From the NCBI GenBank assembly GCA_022822665.1, contig JAJEAR010000039.1, forward strand, positions 1 through 64,000: a stretch of 64,000 nt of DNA. The letters are read 5' to 3'. The stretch is from Alphaproteobacteria bacterium (lineage in GTDB: Bacteria; Pseudomonadota; Alphaproteobacteria; Thalassobaculales; Thalassobaculaceae). Below, in pieces: positions 27,682 through 36,818 of the stretch. The notes beneath the pieces are model-generated. The model worked only from the letters and a program-made list of their open reading frames with translations, was not told the origin of the DNA and searched no databases. The translations under genes and the position numbers were made by a program. The first letter of the stretch is position 1; each line of letters opens with the position of its first letter.

Positions 27682-28605
27682 ATGCATGCTGCAGTTCTTC
27701 GGTACTTCGAGGCGGTGGCCGAAGACGGATCGATCCGCCGCGCCTCGGAACGGCTTCACATCTCCGCCTCGGCCATCAACCGCCAGATCCTGAAGCTGGA
27801 GGACAATCTCGGCGTACCGCTGTTCGAACGCCGGGCGGACGGGATGCGGCTGACCGACGCCGGCCAGCTCGTGCTGCGCCACGCGCGGGACACCCTGCAT
27901 GACTTCTCGCGGCTGCGCGGCGAAATCGACAGCCTGCGCGGCACCGTCAGCGGCGAGGTGACCATCGGCACGCTGGACAGCCCGGCGGTGCATTTCCTGC
28001 CCGAGGCCGTGGCCCGGTTCGTCGCGTTGCACCCGGCGGTACAGGTCCGGGTGACGGCCTGCGACCCGGTCGAGGCCATGCACTCCGTCTCCCAGGGCAA
28101 CGCCGACCTTGGCCTGACCTTCTCTCCGGCCTGGCGGCGCGGCGTTACCGTGCTCGAGGACATTGCATGTCCGATGTGCGTCATCATGAGACCGGATCAC
28201 GAACTGGCGTCGCGCGCCGGCGTCACGCTCGAGGAATGCGGCGACCACCGCCTGATCTACCAGGATCCGGCCGACACGATGCAGCACTTTGTCGGGGACG
28301 AATTGGAAGCCTTCAAGAGGGCGCACAAGCCGGTGGCGGTCTCCAACATCCAGGGAGTCGTCAAGCGCCTGCTGCTGCGGGGCGTGGGCATCTCGTTCTA
28401 CACTCGTCTGGGCTTCTCCGAGGAACTGGCCGCGGGGAGCCTGGTCGCGGTGCCGCTGGAAGGAGAGCGCCTGTCAAAGCTGCGCCTCTGCCTGATCGCC
28501 CCCTCCGACCGCCTGCCGACCGTGGCCGGGCAGGCAATGGCCGACCATCTCAAGGAGGCACTCGCCCGCTTCGGCGCCGGCCTCGACCAGGGGAGCGGCG
28601 CATGA
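27682..28605 (+). CDS. LysR-family transcriptional regulator
   Basis: A 307-residue LysR regulator. The N-terminal winged HTH (LRYFEAVAEDGSIRRASERLHISASAINRQILKLEDNLGVPLFERR) is followed by the linker helix and a periplasmic-binding-like effector domain (from about residue 90: GEVTIGTLDSPAVHFLPEAV). It lies inside the catabolic operon and in the same direction, unlike the usual divergent layout. It probably controls this operon in response to a pathway intermediate. It overlaps the amidohydrolase start by 4 bp. Confidence 0.92.
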   Translation: MHAAVLRYFEAVAEDGSIRRASERLHISASAINRQILKLEDNLGVPLFERRADGMRLTDAGQLVLRHARDTLHDFSRLRGEIDSLRGTVSGEVTIGTLDSPAVHFLPEAVARFVALHPAVQVRVTACDPVEAMHSVSQGNADLGLTFSPAWRRGVTVLEDIACPMCVIMRPDHELASRAGVTLEECGDHRLIYQDPADTMQHFVGDELEAFKRAHKPVAVSNIQGVVKRLLLRGVGISFYTRLGFSEELAAGSLVAVPLEGERLSKLRLCLIAPSDRLPTVAGQAMADHLKEALARFGAGLDQGSGA

Positions 28606-30056
28606 CGGCGAGCCTCGACGTCGAGCGCCTCCTCCCGGCACCCGGCCATGTGCCGGCAGAGCGCGATGTCCGCCTCGCGTTCTCGAACGGGCGCATCGCC
28701 GCGATCGGAAGGACCGAACGGCCGTGTCGCGACGGACGTATCGCGCTCCCCGCCATGGTCAATGCGCATGACCACGGCTACGGCGTGCGCCCGCCCGCAT
28801 TCGGCGGTGCCGATGACGCGCTGGAGTGCTGGATCGCCTCATTCAGCAGGCCGGCGCTCGAACCCCGTCTCGAGGCCGCGGTCGCGTTCGGCCGCATGGC
28901 GCTGTCCGGTATCGGGGCAACCGTGCACTGCCACAACTCGCTGGTCGCGGACAGTCTGCTGACCGAGGCCGCAGGGGTTGCGCGTGCCGCGGCCGACATC
29001 GGTATACGCGTCGCGTTCTCGTGCCCGGTCCGGGACCGCAATCCGTGGATATACGGGGATCAGTCCGATTTCCTGCCCTACCTGCCGCCGGAGGACCGCG
29101 CCCGGATGGGCGCGGCTCCCGCAGGCGACACCCCGGCGCTTCACCTGGTCGAGCAGGTCGAGGCCGTCGCCGCGGCCCACGAGAGTGATCTGTTCCAGGT
29201 GCAATACGGCCCGATCGGGCCGCAGTGGTGCCACGACGTCACGCTCGAGCGCATCGCGCAGGCATCCGCGATGTATGATCGCCGCGTCCACATGCACCTG
29301 CTGGAGTCGCGGCGCCAGCGGGAGTGGCTGGACGCCACCTACCCGCAGGGCATCGTTCGCTTCCTCGACGATATCGGCCTGCTCTCGCCCCGGTTGACGC
29401 TGGCCCACGGGGTGCACCTTACCGACGGAGAATGCGCCCTGCTGGCCGAACGCGGCGTCACAGTGGCCGTCAATACCTCCTGCAATTTGAGAATGCGGTC
29501 AGGTCTCGCGCCCGTCGCATGCTTCATGCGCCACGGGCTGCGTTTCGGGTTCGGCCTCGATGGCTGCACGCATGATGACGACCAGGACTATTTCCGCGAT
29601 CTGCGTCTCGCCTGGCGGCTGCACAACGGCACCGGCCTGGAGCCGGCGTTGCCACCGGGCCGCCTGTTCGATGCGGCCTGGCGCGACGGGTTCCGGTGTA
29701 TCGACGGCAGCGATGACTACGGCCGGATCGTTCCCGGAGCCAGGGCCGACCTGGTCGTGCTGGACTACGCGGGCATGCGCAGCGACTTCCTGTTTTCTGA
29801 TGAAGACGAGCTCGACGTGATCCTGACCCGCGCAACGTCCCGCCACGTGCGCGGGCTTCTGGTCGCCGGGCGCGAGGTGGTGAGGGACAGCATCCTGACC
29901 GGCCTCGACCTGGCCCACGCGGAACACGAACTGATGGAACGTGCCGCAAGAACGGTTGCCGCCGATCCCGAATGGTCGTCCCATCACCGACACTGCCGCA
30001 ATGCCGTGCGCGCGTACTACGCCGACGCGAAGCACCTCGCCGACAGCGCCGGCTGA
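28602..30056 (+). CDS. Amidohydrolase family protein
   Basis: A 484-residue metal-dependent hydrolase of the amidohydrolase (TIM-barrel) superfamily. The metal-binding HxH is in VNAHDHGYG (residues 49-51 and nearby). Later strands supply HMHLLES, LTLAHGVHLTDGE and GFGLDGCTHDDDQD. The last carries the metal Asp, in a Gly-Leu-Asp context usual for chlorohydrolase/guanine-deaminase-like members. ATG 28602 overlaps the LysR stop (ATGA). As last gene of the importer operon it is likely to open or deaminate the imported substrate. Confidence 0.85.
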   Translation: MTASLDVERLLPAPGHVPAERDVRLAFSNGRIAAIGRTERPCRDGRIALPAMVNAHDHGYGVRPPAFGGADDALECWIASFSRPALEPRLEAAVAFGRMALSGIGATVHCHNSLVADSLLTEAAGVARAAADIGIRVAFSCPVRDRNPWIYGDQSDFLPYLPPEDRARMGAAPAGDTPALHLVEQVEAVAAAHESDLFQVQYGPIGPQWCHDVTLERIAQASAMYDRRVHMHLLESRRQREWLDATYPQGIVRFLDDIGLLSPRLTLAHGVHLTDGECALLAERGVTVAVNTSCNLRMRSGLAPVACFMRHGLRFGFGLDGCTHDDDQDYFRDLRLAWRLHNGTGLEPALPPGRLFDAAWRDGFRCIDGSDDYGRIVPGARADLVVLDYAGMRSDFLFSDEDELDVILTRATSRHVRGLLVAGREVVRDSILTGLDLAHAEHELMERAARTVAADPEWSSHHRHCRNAVRAYYADAKHLADSAG

Positions 30057-30201
30057 GGCTGCAGCGCCTCTGCTCCGCGTCCGTCGAAATCATCCTTCCT
30101 TCGCATCGCGCCGGGGCCTGGACGCAGCAAAGGCGATGAATTCAGAAAATGCCCGATATCCGCGCCATGTGCTGCTGGGCCTTCAGAATGTCGCAATCCG
30201 G

Positions 30202-30309
30202 CTATGGGACCCCGGTAAACGGAGCGGGCCGACCAGACCACTTCCAGGACGTTCCCTTGAAGGCCACATAGTAGAGATTGAAACCGTCGACATGGACGAC
30301 GGCACGCAT
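30202..30309 (-). pseudogene. Truncated NYN-domain (DUF88/LabA-like) remnant
   Basis: From ATG 30309 on the reverse strand, 35 residues are read before an in-frame TAG. They begin MRAVVHVDGFNLYYVAFKG and continue with TSWKWSG. This matches the start of NYN-domain nucleases (typically M-R-V-x-V-Y-V-D-G-F-N-L-Y-Y-G-x-x-K-G-T-x-x-K-W), including the first catalytic Asp. The remainder of the domain (about 130 residues in intact proteins) is not recognisable downstream, so this is a 5' remnant. It is too short to be functional and marks an accessory insertion point. Confidence 0.65.
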
Positions 30310-30420
30310 GACCACCCGCCCGTTCAGTTTCTCTGTTCTCTACAGAACCGGTTCTTGCATCGAGCACGCTCCCGGTAACCAGTCTCAGAACGAGAGGCGT
30401 ACAGCTTTGCCGCTTCGCGT

Positions 30421-31203
30421 TCACGCGGCAAGGAACTTGATCTCTCTGCGCAGGTCGACTTCTGCCTCAAGCGAAGCAACTGCGGTTCCGGCAACATTGG
30501 ACAGCCGTGCGAGATCGAGTCGCGGTATCTCCTGCTGATCGGCGAAAACGATAACCGACTCGAACGGTACGCGGTGAAGCAGAAAGTGCGACAGCATGAT
30601 TGTCGTTAGTCGCGCCTTGTCCCGGTTCGGAATTCCGTACAGGAACACCGACCTCCCGTCCCTTCCTTCGAAACGGTAGTCGACCGGATAATGCCTGGCG
30701 TCCGGAACCTCCGGTTGGATGTACTCGGTCTCGACGACGTCCTCGTCCAGGATGGTGAAGACCAGCCCGCGCAGGTCCTCGTAGAACGTCGAGGCGGTCC
30801 TTTCGCGGCCCAGGAAAGCCAGATCATGGATCTTCGTCAACGCCTGACCGAACCTGAACAGCGCCCCCGCCACCTGGTCCGGCGGCGTCTCGATGGAGAA
30901 GACGCCCTCGTCTTCCTCGATCCCGCTCTCGCGCACGATCTGCTCGCGAAGGGACGCACGCGCGCCCTCGTAGAACTGCTCCACGTCAAGCTCGTAACTC
31001 ACGTGCATCAGGGTGTGGCCGCGATCGGTGAGCTTCACGCCTCCGCCCGCCGTTTCGGACAGGTAGATCGGGAAGTTGTCGCCATCGGGAAACGTGAACG
31101 GCGATTCCACCATCAGCACGTCGTCCTCGCGCCGGTGAATCCGGACCTCCGCGCACAGGCGATCACGCAGCAGCCCTTCCAGTCGCACCTGGTCAAGCGC
31201 CAT
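30421..31203 (-). CDS. DUF1828/DUF1829 domain protein
   Basis: A 260-residue protein. The N-terminal part (ESPFTFPDGDNFPIYLSETAGGGVKLTDRGHTLMHVSYE, about residues 33-73) matches the DUF1828 domain. The C-terminal half (SVFLYGIPNRDKARLTTIMLSHFLLH and onward) fits DUF1829. No catalytic activity is established for these domains that I know of; they are frequent in prophages, integrative elements and other accessory regions. It is a single-gene unit flanked by gene-poor DNA and beside a decayed NYN gene. It is codon-wise slightly less GC-rich than its neighbours. Confidence 0.75.
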   Translation of the reverse strand: MALDQVRLEGLLRDRLCAEVRIHRREDDVLMVESPFTFPDGDNFPIYLSETAGGGVKLTDRGHTLMHVSYELDVEQFYEGARASLREQIVRESGIEEDEGVFSIETPPDQVAGALFRFGQALTKIHDLAFLGRERTASTFYEDLRGLVFTILDEDVVETEYIQPEVPDARHYPVDYRFEGRDGRSVFLYGIPNRDKARLTTIMLSHFLLHRVPFESVIVFADQQEIPRLDLARLSNVAGTAVASLEAEVDLRREIKFLAA

Positions 31204-31524
31204 AGCATCAAGTCCCGATCGTCATTCCGGTTCTGCTGCTGGCGGATCCGCCAGTCCACCCCGTCGTCCGTCACGGTGCCGGGATTCCGCTCCCTGTACC
31301 GCCCCGGCTACCCGGGCCAACGGGCGCCGGGCCCCTCACCCACCCGGAGACCGATCGAAATCGGTCGCCGACGTTTCGGCCCGCACAGATCGCAACGGTG
31401 AAGGTGGAACACCGGACCGAAGCGCTGGCGGTCATTGGCTGGTCCCGTGCCCGGGACGGACGGGACCACGAGGTCCGCGCTTGCGGACCCTGCGGCCGGG
31501 TCTTGCCGGATCGACCGGATGGAA
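31204..31524. other. Gene-free stretch
   Basis: No supported gene. The left end holds the upstream region of the DUF1828 gene (reverse strand) and the right end leads into the terminator of the pyrimidine operon. GC-rich with no repeats noted. Confidence 0.45.
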
Positions 31525-31554
31525 AAGGGCGGGGACGGGCCGAAGCCCGTCCCC
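31525..31554 (-). terminator. Factor-independent-like terminator of the pyrimidine operon
   Basis: On the reverse strand a perfect 10-bp stem (GGGGACGGGC, loop TTCG, GCCCGTCCCC; 31554 down to 31531) begins 8 nt after the binding-protein stop. It is followed by a run of four T within GCCCTTTTCC. This is the best terminator in the window and fixes the end of the reverse operon that begins at 39177. Confidence 0.7.
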
Positions 31555-31561
31555 GGTAGTT

Positions 31562-32548
31562 CTATTTCAGGGCTTCGTCGGTAATCGCGTGCGTCCAGGC
31601 TCCTTCCGGAGCCATGGTGATGACCGGGTTCGAGCCACCCTTCAGGAGCGTCTGGACGGTGCGTTCGTAGTCGGCAGGATCCAGCGCGCCGTTGCTGCCC
31701 GCGGTCAGCTTGGCGATCTCTCCCATCATCCGCTTCTGGTGCTTCTCGGTCTGGGCACCGGTCGCGTCATTCTCCAGCACGATGTCAGCGGCATCGTCCG
31801 GGTTCTCCTCGGCCCATTTCCAGCCCTTCATCGATGCACGCACGAAGCGAACCATCTTGTCGCGGAAGGCGGCGTCATCCAGCGCGGATTCGAGCACGTA
31901 GATGCCGTCCTCCAGCGTGGCCACGCCCTGGTCCTCGTACTTGAAGACCACGAGGTCGTCGGCCGAGAGGCCGGCGTCGATGACCTGCCAGTACTCGTTG
32001 TAGGTCATGGTCGAGATGCAGGCGGCCTGGCCCTGGAGGATCGGATCGACGTTGAAGCCCTGCTTCAGGACGGTCACGCCCTGTTCGCTGCCGTCGGTCG
32101 GGATGCCAAGCTGGCTCATCCAGGACAGGAACGGATACTCGTTTCCGAAAAACCACACGCCAATGGTCTTGCCCCGGAAATCCTCCGGCGTCGTGATGCC
32201 CGTGTCCTTGCGGCAGGTCAGCATCATGCCCGAGCTCTTGAACGGCTGGGCGATGTTGACGAGCGGCAGGCCCTTCTCACGGGTGGCGAGCGCCGATGGC
32301 ATCCAGTCGAGGATCACGTCCGCGCCACCACCGGCCAGAACCTGGGGAGGCGCGATATCCGGGCCGCCGGCCTTGATTTCCACCTCCAGGCCTTCCTCGG
32401 CATAGAACCCCTTGTCCGCGGCGACGTAGTAGCCGGCGAACTGGGCCTGGGTGACCCACTTGAGCTGAAGCGTGACCTTGTCTGCCGCCTGCGCGAGGCC
32501 GGCCGACAGGGCGAAGGCCGCCGCTGCGAATAGTGCTGTGCGTTTCAT
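31562..32548 (-). CDS. ABC importer substrate-binding protein (NMT1/THI5-like)
   Basis: A 328-residue periplasmic binding protein with a Sec signal (MKRTALFAAAAFALSAGLAQA, cleavage before ADKV). LQLKWVTQAQFAGYYVAADKGFYAEEGLEVEIKAGG is typical of the NMT1/THI5-like family, whose members bind pyrimidine-like and thiamine-precursor ligands. GVWFFGNEYPFLSWM and STMTYNEYW line the cleft in relatives. As the last gene of an operon with dihydropyrimidinase and a carbamoyl hydrolase, it most likely captures a pyrimidine, hydantoin or related compound. Confidence 0.9.
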   Translation of the reverse strand: MKRTALFAAAAFALSAGLAQAADKVTLQLKWVTQAQFAGYYVAADKGFYAEEGLEVEIKAGGPDIAPPQVLAGGGADVILDWMPSALATREKGLPLVNIAQPFKSSGMMLTCRKDTGITTPEDFRGKTIGVWFFGNEYPFLSWMSQLGIPTDGSEQGVTVLKQGFNVDPILQGQAACISTMTYNEYWQVIDAGLSADDLVVFKYEDQGVATLEDGIYVLESALDDAAFRDKMVRFVRASMKGWKWAEENPDDAADIVLENDATGAQTEKHQKRMMGEIAKLTAGSNGALDPADYERTVQTLLKGGSNPVITMAPEGAWTHAITDEALK

Positions 32549-32584
32549 TGCTTTTCTCCCCGGCTTGAACAGGTGTGTCTGCCG

Positions 32585-33421
32585 CTACTCCCGGACCGAC
32601 GGATGCCAATGGGTAACCGTTCGCTCTGCCAGCGTCACGCATCCGTAGAATGCCGATCCCGCGAGGGCTGCGACCGCGATCTCGGCCCAGACCATGTCCA
32701 GGGCCATGCGTCCGATCTCGGTCGAAATGCGGAAACCCATTCCCACGGTCGGTGTTCCGAAAAACTCTGCAACGATGGCGCCGATCAGCGCAAGGGTCGT
32801 GCAGATCTTCAGCCCGTTGAAGATGAAGGGCCCGGCCGCGGGCAGACGCAGTTTCCACAGCGTCTGCCAGTAGCCGGCCGCGTAGGTGCGCATGAGGTCC
32901 CGCTGCATGGGATCGGACATGCGCAGGCCGGCTATCGTGTTCACCAGCATCGGGAAAAAGCACATCACCACGACCACGGCGGCCTTCGAGTGCCAGTCGA
33001 AGCCGAACCACATGACCATGATGGGCGCGATACCGACGATGGGCAGGGCCGCGGCAAGATTGCCCATGGGCAGGAGGCCCCTTTGCAGGAACGGCGAGCG
33101 ATCGACGCCAACGGCCATGAGGAACGCCGCGCCGCAGCCCATGACATAGCCCGGCAAGACCGACCGGATCACCGTTTGCACGAAGTCGGCCCACAGGACC
33201 GGCAGGTTGCCCGCAAAGGCCTCGGATATCACCGAAGGCGGCGGCAGGATAACTGCGGGAACCTCCAGCCCGCGTACCAGCCCCTCCCATATCACCAGCA
33301 GCGAGACGCCGAAGATCGCGGGGACCAGGATGCGCGCCGCCCGGCCAGAACGCCGCACCAGCAGGATATTGGCGCCCCATCCGCCAAGCCACGCGGCTAT
33401 GGCAAGCGCGACCCCGTTCAC
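32585..33421 (-). CDS. ABC importer permease, pyrimidine operon (second)
   Basis: A 278-residue NitT/TauT-class permease with about six hydrophobic segments. The ATPase-contacting loop appears as MQRDLMRTYAAGYWQTLWKLRLPAAGPFIFNGLKI. It ends with a THWHPSVRE tail. It starts at GTG 33421, overlapping the preceding permease stop by 4 bp (GTGA), and pairs with that permease as a heterodimeric channel. The binding-protein gene follows after 36 nt. Confidence 0.88.
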   Translation of the reverse strand: MNGVALAIAAWLGGWGANILLVRRSGRAARILVPAIFGVSLLVIWEGLVRGLEVPAVILPPPSVISEAFAGNLPVLWADFVQTVIRSVLPGYVMGCGAAFLMAVGVDRSPFLQRGLLPMGNLAAALPIVGIAPIMVMWFGFDWHSKAAVVVVMCFFPMLVNTIAGLRMSDPMQRDLMRTYAAGYWQTLWKLRLPAAGPFIFNGLKICTTLALIGAIVAEFFGTPTVGMGFRISTEIGRMALDMVWAEIAVAALAGSAFYGCVTLAERTVTHWHPSVRE

Positions 33422-34302
33422 CGCGCCTGTCCGGTACGGCGCAGCACCACGCGCTGGGCCACTCCGATGGCGCCCACCATCAGGGCTGCGCAGATCGCGG
33501 CACCGAAGAGCGCCGACCAGATGATCAGCACCTGGCCGTAGTAGCTTCCGTTCAGCATCCGTGCGCCGAAGCCGCCCTGGCTGCCGGTGGGCAGTTCGCC
33601 GATGATCGCGCCCACGAGCGCAATGGCGACGGCGACCTTCAGCGACGCGAAGAGATAAGGCAGCGAGGAGGGCCAGCGCAGTTTCCAGAATACCTGCCAG
33701 TCGGACGCACTGTAGGTGCGCATCAGGTCGAGTTGCATGCCATCGGGCGCACGCAGCCCCTTGACCATGCCGACCGCCACCGGGAAGAAACTGAGATAGG
33801 CCGAGATCGAGGCCTTCGCGACCAGTCCGGATATCCCGACATTGTAGAGCACCACGATGATCATCGGCGCAACGGCCAGGATGGGCACGGTCTGGCTGGA
33901 GATGATCCAGGGCATGACGGAGAGGTCCATCACCCGGTTGTGCACGATGCCGACGGCCAGCAGGATCCCGAGGGCCACCCCCATGACGAAACCCAGCAGG
34001 GTCGCCGAGAGCGTGATCCACCCGTGATAGACCAGACTGCGCTTCGACGTGATGCGCTTGTTCGCCGTGGTTTCCCAGATCTCGGCGGCGACCTGGTGCG
34101 GAGCGGGCAGGACGGGGCGTTCCTGGGACATGGTAGCCGGCACAATCTCTGCCCAGCCGATCTCCACGCCCGCCCGGGCCGCCTGGTCACGCTCCCATTT
34201 GGCATTCAGGCCGACGGCGGCGACATACCACACCGCCACGATGACAAGGCAGATCACCGCAACCGGCAGGACGTTCCGCATCAGCCTGCTGGCCCGGTGC
34301 AT
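33418..34302 (-). CDS. ABC importer permease, pyrimidine operon (first)
   Basis: A 294-residue permease of the same class as its neighbour, with a longer periplasmic insertion after the first membrane helix (AKWERDQAARAGVEIGWAEIVPATM). The cytoplasmic coupling loop reads GMQLDLMRTYSASDWQVFWKLRWPSSLPYLFASLKVA. The two permeases are similar enough to suggest duplication. Together with the ATPase (34472-35260) and the binding protein (31562-32548) they make a complete importer. The gene is 169 nt downstream of the ATPase gene, the largest gap in the operon. Confidence 0.89.
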   Translation of the reverse strand: MHRASRLMRNVLPVAVICLVIVAVWYVAAVGLNAKWERDQAARAGVEIGWAEIVPATMSQERPVLPAPHQVAAEIWETTANKRITSKRSLVYHGWITLSATLLGFVMGVALGILLAVGIVHNRVMDLSVMPWIISSQTVPILAVAPMIIVVLYNVGISGLVAKASISAYLSFFPVAVGMVKGLRAPDGMQLDLMRTYSASDWQVFWKLRWPSSLPYLFASLKVAVAIALVGAIIGELPTGSQGGFGARMLNGSYYGQVLIIWSALFGAAICAALMVGAIGVAQRVVLRRTGQAR

Positions 34303-34471
34303 CCCGGACGGCGGACGGCGGGCCCCGCGTCACGCTGCGGGCTCGCGGGTGCCGGGCGCGGTCCGGGCAGGAGAGGCATCGTCGACATGCTCCCGTCGCG
34401 TCGATCGGTCGGACCGGCACTGTGCAGGAAGCACCGCCGGGGTTCCAGCCGGAATTCGGCCGCTCGCCGCG

Positions 34472-35260
34472 TTATCCGTCCGGGCCGCTGTGTCCCGAGC
34501 GCAGGCCTTCGCGCACACGCGTGGCCAGTTCCAGGAAGGCCGCGCTCTCGCGTATGTCGAGAGGACGCTCAGCCGGCAGCGGGCTCTCGATCACGTCGAT
34601 GATCCGTCCCGGCCTCGGGCTCATCACCACGATCCTGGTCGAGAGATACACGGCCTCCGGTATCGAATGGGTCACGAAACAGACCGTCTTTCCGGTCCGA
34701 GCGTGCAGCGCCAGCAACTGCTCGTTCAGGTGGTCGCGCACGATTTCGTCGAGCGCGCCGAAGGGTTCGTCCATCAGCAGCAGGTCCGCGTCGAATGCGA
34801 GCGCACGCGCGATCGAGGCTCTCTGCTGCATTCCCCCCGACAGCTGCCAGGGGAACATGCGGGCGAAGTCGCCGAGGCCGACGAGATCGAGGGCGCGCCT
34901 GACCCGCTCGATGCGTTCCTGCGCCGGGTAGCCCATGACCTCCAGAGGCAGGCGCACGTTCTTCTCGATGGTCCGCCACGGATAGAGTCCCGCCGCCTGG
35001 AACACGTAGCCGTAGGCCCGGTTAAGCCGTGCCTGTTCGGGTGTCATTCCGTTGACGGTGATCGTGCCGCCCGTCGGCTGCTCCAGGTCCGCGATCACGC
35101 GCAGCAGTGTCGTCTTCCCGCACCCGGAGGGGCCGATGAAGCTGACAAACTCGCCCGGCGCCACCTCCAGGTCGACATCCGACAGTGCATGGACGGGGCC
35201 GTCCCTGGTCTGGAAGACCAGGTCGAGCGAGGACGCGACGACCGCACCCGCACCGGTCAT
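34472..35260 (-). CDS. ABC importer ATP-binding protein, pyrimidine operon
   Basis: A 262-residue ABC ATPase with Walker A GPSGCGKTT, Q-loop YVFQAAGLYPWR, signature LSGGMQQR, Walker [14 protein letters not shown] and switch His in FVTHSIPEA. It belongs to the nitrate/sulfonate/pyrimidine importer class. ATG 35260 is preferred over a GTG nine codons upstream. It lies 49 nt after dihydropyrimidinase on the same strand and should energise uptake of that enzyme's substrate or precursor. Confidence 0.92.
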   Translation of the reverse strand: MTGAGAVVASSLDLVFQTRDGPVHALSDVDLEVAPGEFVSFIGPSGCGKTTLLRVIADLEQPTGGTITVNGMTPEQARLNRAYGYVFQAAGLYPWRTIEKNVRLPLEVMGYPAQERIERVRRALDLVGLGDFARMFPWQLSGGMQQRASIARALAFDADLLLMDEPFGALDEIVRDHLNEQLLALHARTGKTVCFVTHSIPEAVYLSTRIVVMSPRPGRIIDVIESPLPAERPLDIRESAAFLELATRVREGLRSGHSGPDG

Positions 35261-35309
35261 CACAGACCGCCGCCCCGCGGGCTGCACGGTGTTCGAACGC
35301 CCGGGGGAC

Positions 35310-36770
35310 TCAAACCCCGCTCGGGATGTTCAGCGGGTTGCGCTGGACCTTGCGCGGTGCGGTCAGTTCCTTCCAGCGGGCGAGCGCTTCATGCACGGCG
35401 GGGAACGCGCGCCGGCGCACGAACCGCCCGCGCCCGGGCCGGGGCTGCGAGTTCTTGCCGTGTTCCCAGACAATCTCGCCGCGGCTCAGCGTGTAGCGGG
35501 CCTGGGCCGAGACCTCCACTCCCTCGAAGACGTTGTAGTCGATGATCGATTTCTGGGTGGTGGCGGAGATCGTCTTCTTGATGTTCGGGTCCCAGACCAC
35601 GACATCGGCGTCCGCCCCTTCGACGAGCGCGCCCTTCTTCGGATAGACGTTGAGTATCTTTGCGATGTTGGTGGAGGTGACCGCAACGAACTCGTTCGGC
35701 GTGAGCCGGCCGGTATCGACGCCCTTGGTCCAGAGCACCGGCATGCGATCCTCGAGCCCGCCGGTTCCGTTCGGGATCATGGGGAAGCCGGCAAGACCCA
35801 TGCGCTTCTGGTCCGTGGTGAAGGCCGCATGGTCGGTCGCCACCACCTGGAGCGATCCGGCCGCCAGCCCGTTCCAGAGCCCGTCCTGGTGCACCTTGCC
35901 GCGGAAGGGCGGCGACATGACGCGTTGCGCGGCGTAGTCCCAGTCCTGGTCGAAATACTCCGATTCATCCAGCGTGAGGTGCTGGATCAACGGCTCGCCG
36001 TAGACCCGCATGCCCTTCTGGCGCGCGCGCCGTATTGCCTCGTGCGCCTGCTCGCAGGAGACATGCACGATGTAGAGCGGCACGCCCGCCGCGTCGGCGA
36101 TCATGATCGCGCGGTTGGCGGCCTCGCCCTCCACCTCCGGCGGTCGTGAAAAGGCGTGTCCCTCCGGACCGGTGAGACCTTGCTCCATATACTTTTCCTG
36201 CAGCGCCGCCACCACGTCGCCGTTCTCGGCATGGACGAGCGGCATCGCGCCGAGCGCGGCGCACCGGCGGAACGACGCGAACATCTCGTCGTCGTCGATC
36301 ATCAGCGCGCCCTTGTAGGCCATGAAGTGCTTGAAGGTGTTGATCCCGCGCCTGACGACCTCGGCCATCTCGTTGTGGATCTGCTCGTTCCAGTCCACGA
36401 TCGCGCAGTGATAGCCGATATCGATGCAGATCTGGTCCTTCGACTTGGTGTCCCAGGAATCGACCGCGCTCAGCAGCGAGCCGTCCTCGCCGGGCAGCAC
36501 GAAGTCGACCAGCATGGTCGTCCCGCCGGTCGCCGCCGCCCAGGTGCCTGACTCGAATGTCTCGGCGGCGGTCGTGCCCATGAAGGGCATTTCCAGGTGG
36601 GTGTGCGGGTCGATCCCGCCGGGGATCACATAGGCCTGCGAGGCATCGACGACTTCGTCTCCGTTCAGGTTCTCGCCGATGGCGGCGATTTTCTCGCCCT
36701 CGATCAGCACGTCGGCCTTCCAGGTCCGGTCCGCAGTGAGGACGGTGCCGCCCTTGATGACTTTGCTCAT
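35310..36770 (-). CDS. hydA: Dihydropyrimidinase / D-hydantoinase
   Basis: A 486-residue cyclic-amide hydrolase. Metal ligands His56 and His58 (DPHTHLEMPFMGT), the carbamylated-Lys motif FMAYKG (about residues 149-154), the metal His of PLVHAENGD and a later VHVSCEQAH, and the metal Asp in VVATDHAAF are all present. It opens dihydrouracil, dihydrothymine or 5-substituted hydantoins to N-carbamoyl amino acids. The next enzyme in the operon, a Zn-dependent carbamoyl hydrolase, would take that product. It corresponds to step 2 of reductive pyrimidine degradation. Confidence 0.94.
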   Translation of the reverse strand: MSKVIKGGTVLTADRTWKADVLIEGEKIAAIGENLNGDEVVDASQAYVIPGGIDPHTHLEMPFMGTTAAETFESGTWAAATGGTTMLVDFVLPGEDGSLLSAVDSWDTKSKDQICIDIGYHCAIVDWNEQIHNEMAEVVRRGINTFKHFMAYKGALMIDDDEMFASFRRCAALGAMPLVHAENGDVVAALQEKYMEQGLTGPEGHAFSRPPEVEGEAANRAIMIADAAGVPLYIVHVSCEQAHEAIRRARQKGMRVYGEPLIQHLTLDESEYFDQDWDYAAQRVMSPPFRGKVHQDGLWNGLAAGSLQVVATDHAAFTTDQKRMGLAGFPMIPNGTGGLEDRMPVLWTKGVDTGRLTPNEFVAVTSTNIAKILNVYPKKGALVEGADADVVVWDPNIKKTISATTQKSIIDYNVFEGVEVSAQARYTLSRGEIVWEHGKNSQPRPGRGRFVRRRAFPAVHEALARWKELTAPRKVQRNPLNIPSGV

Positions 36771-36818
36771 TCGAGGCCTCCGCTCATTCTCGTTTCCAGG
36801 GGCGCCGGGTCCCGTGCC

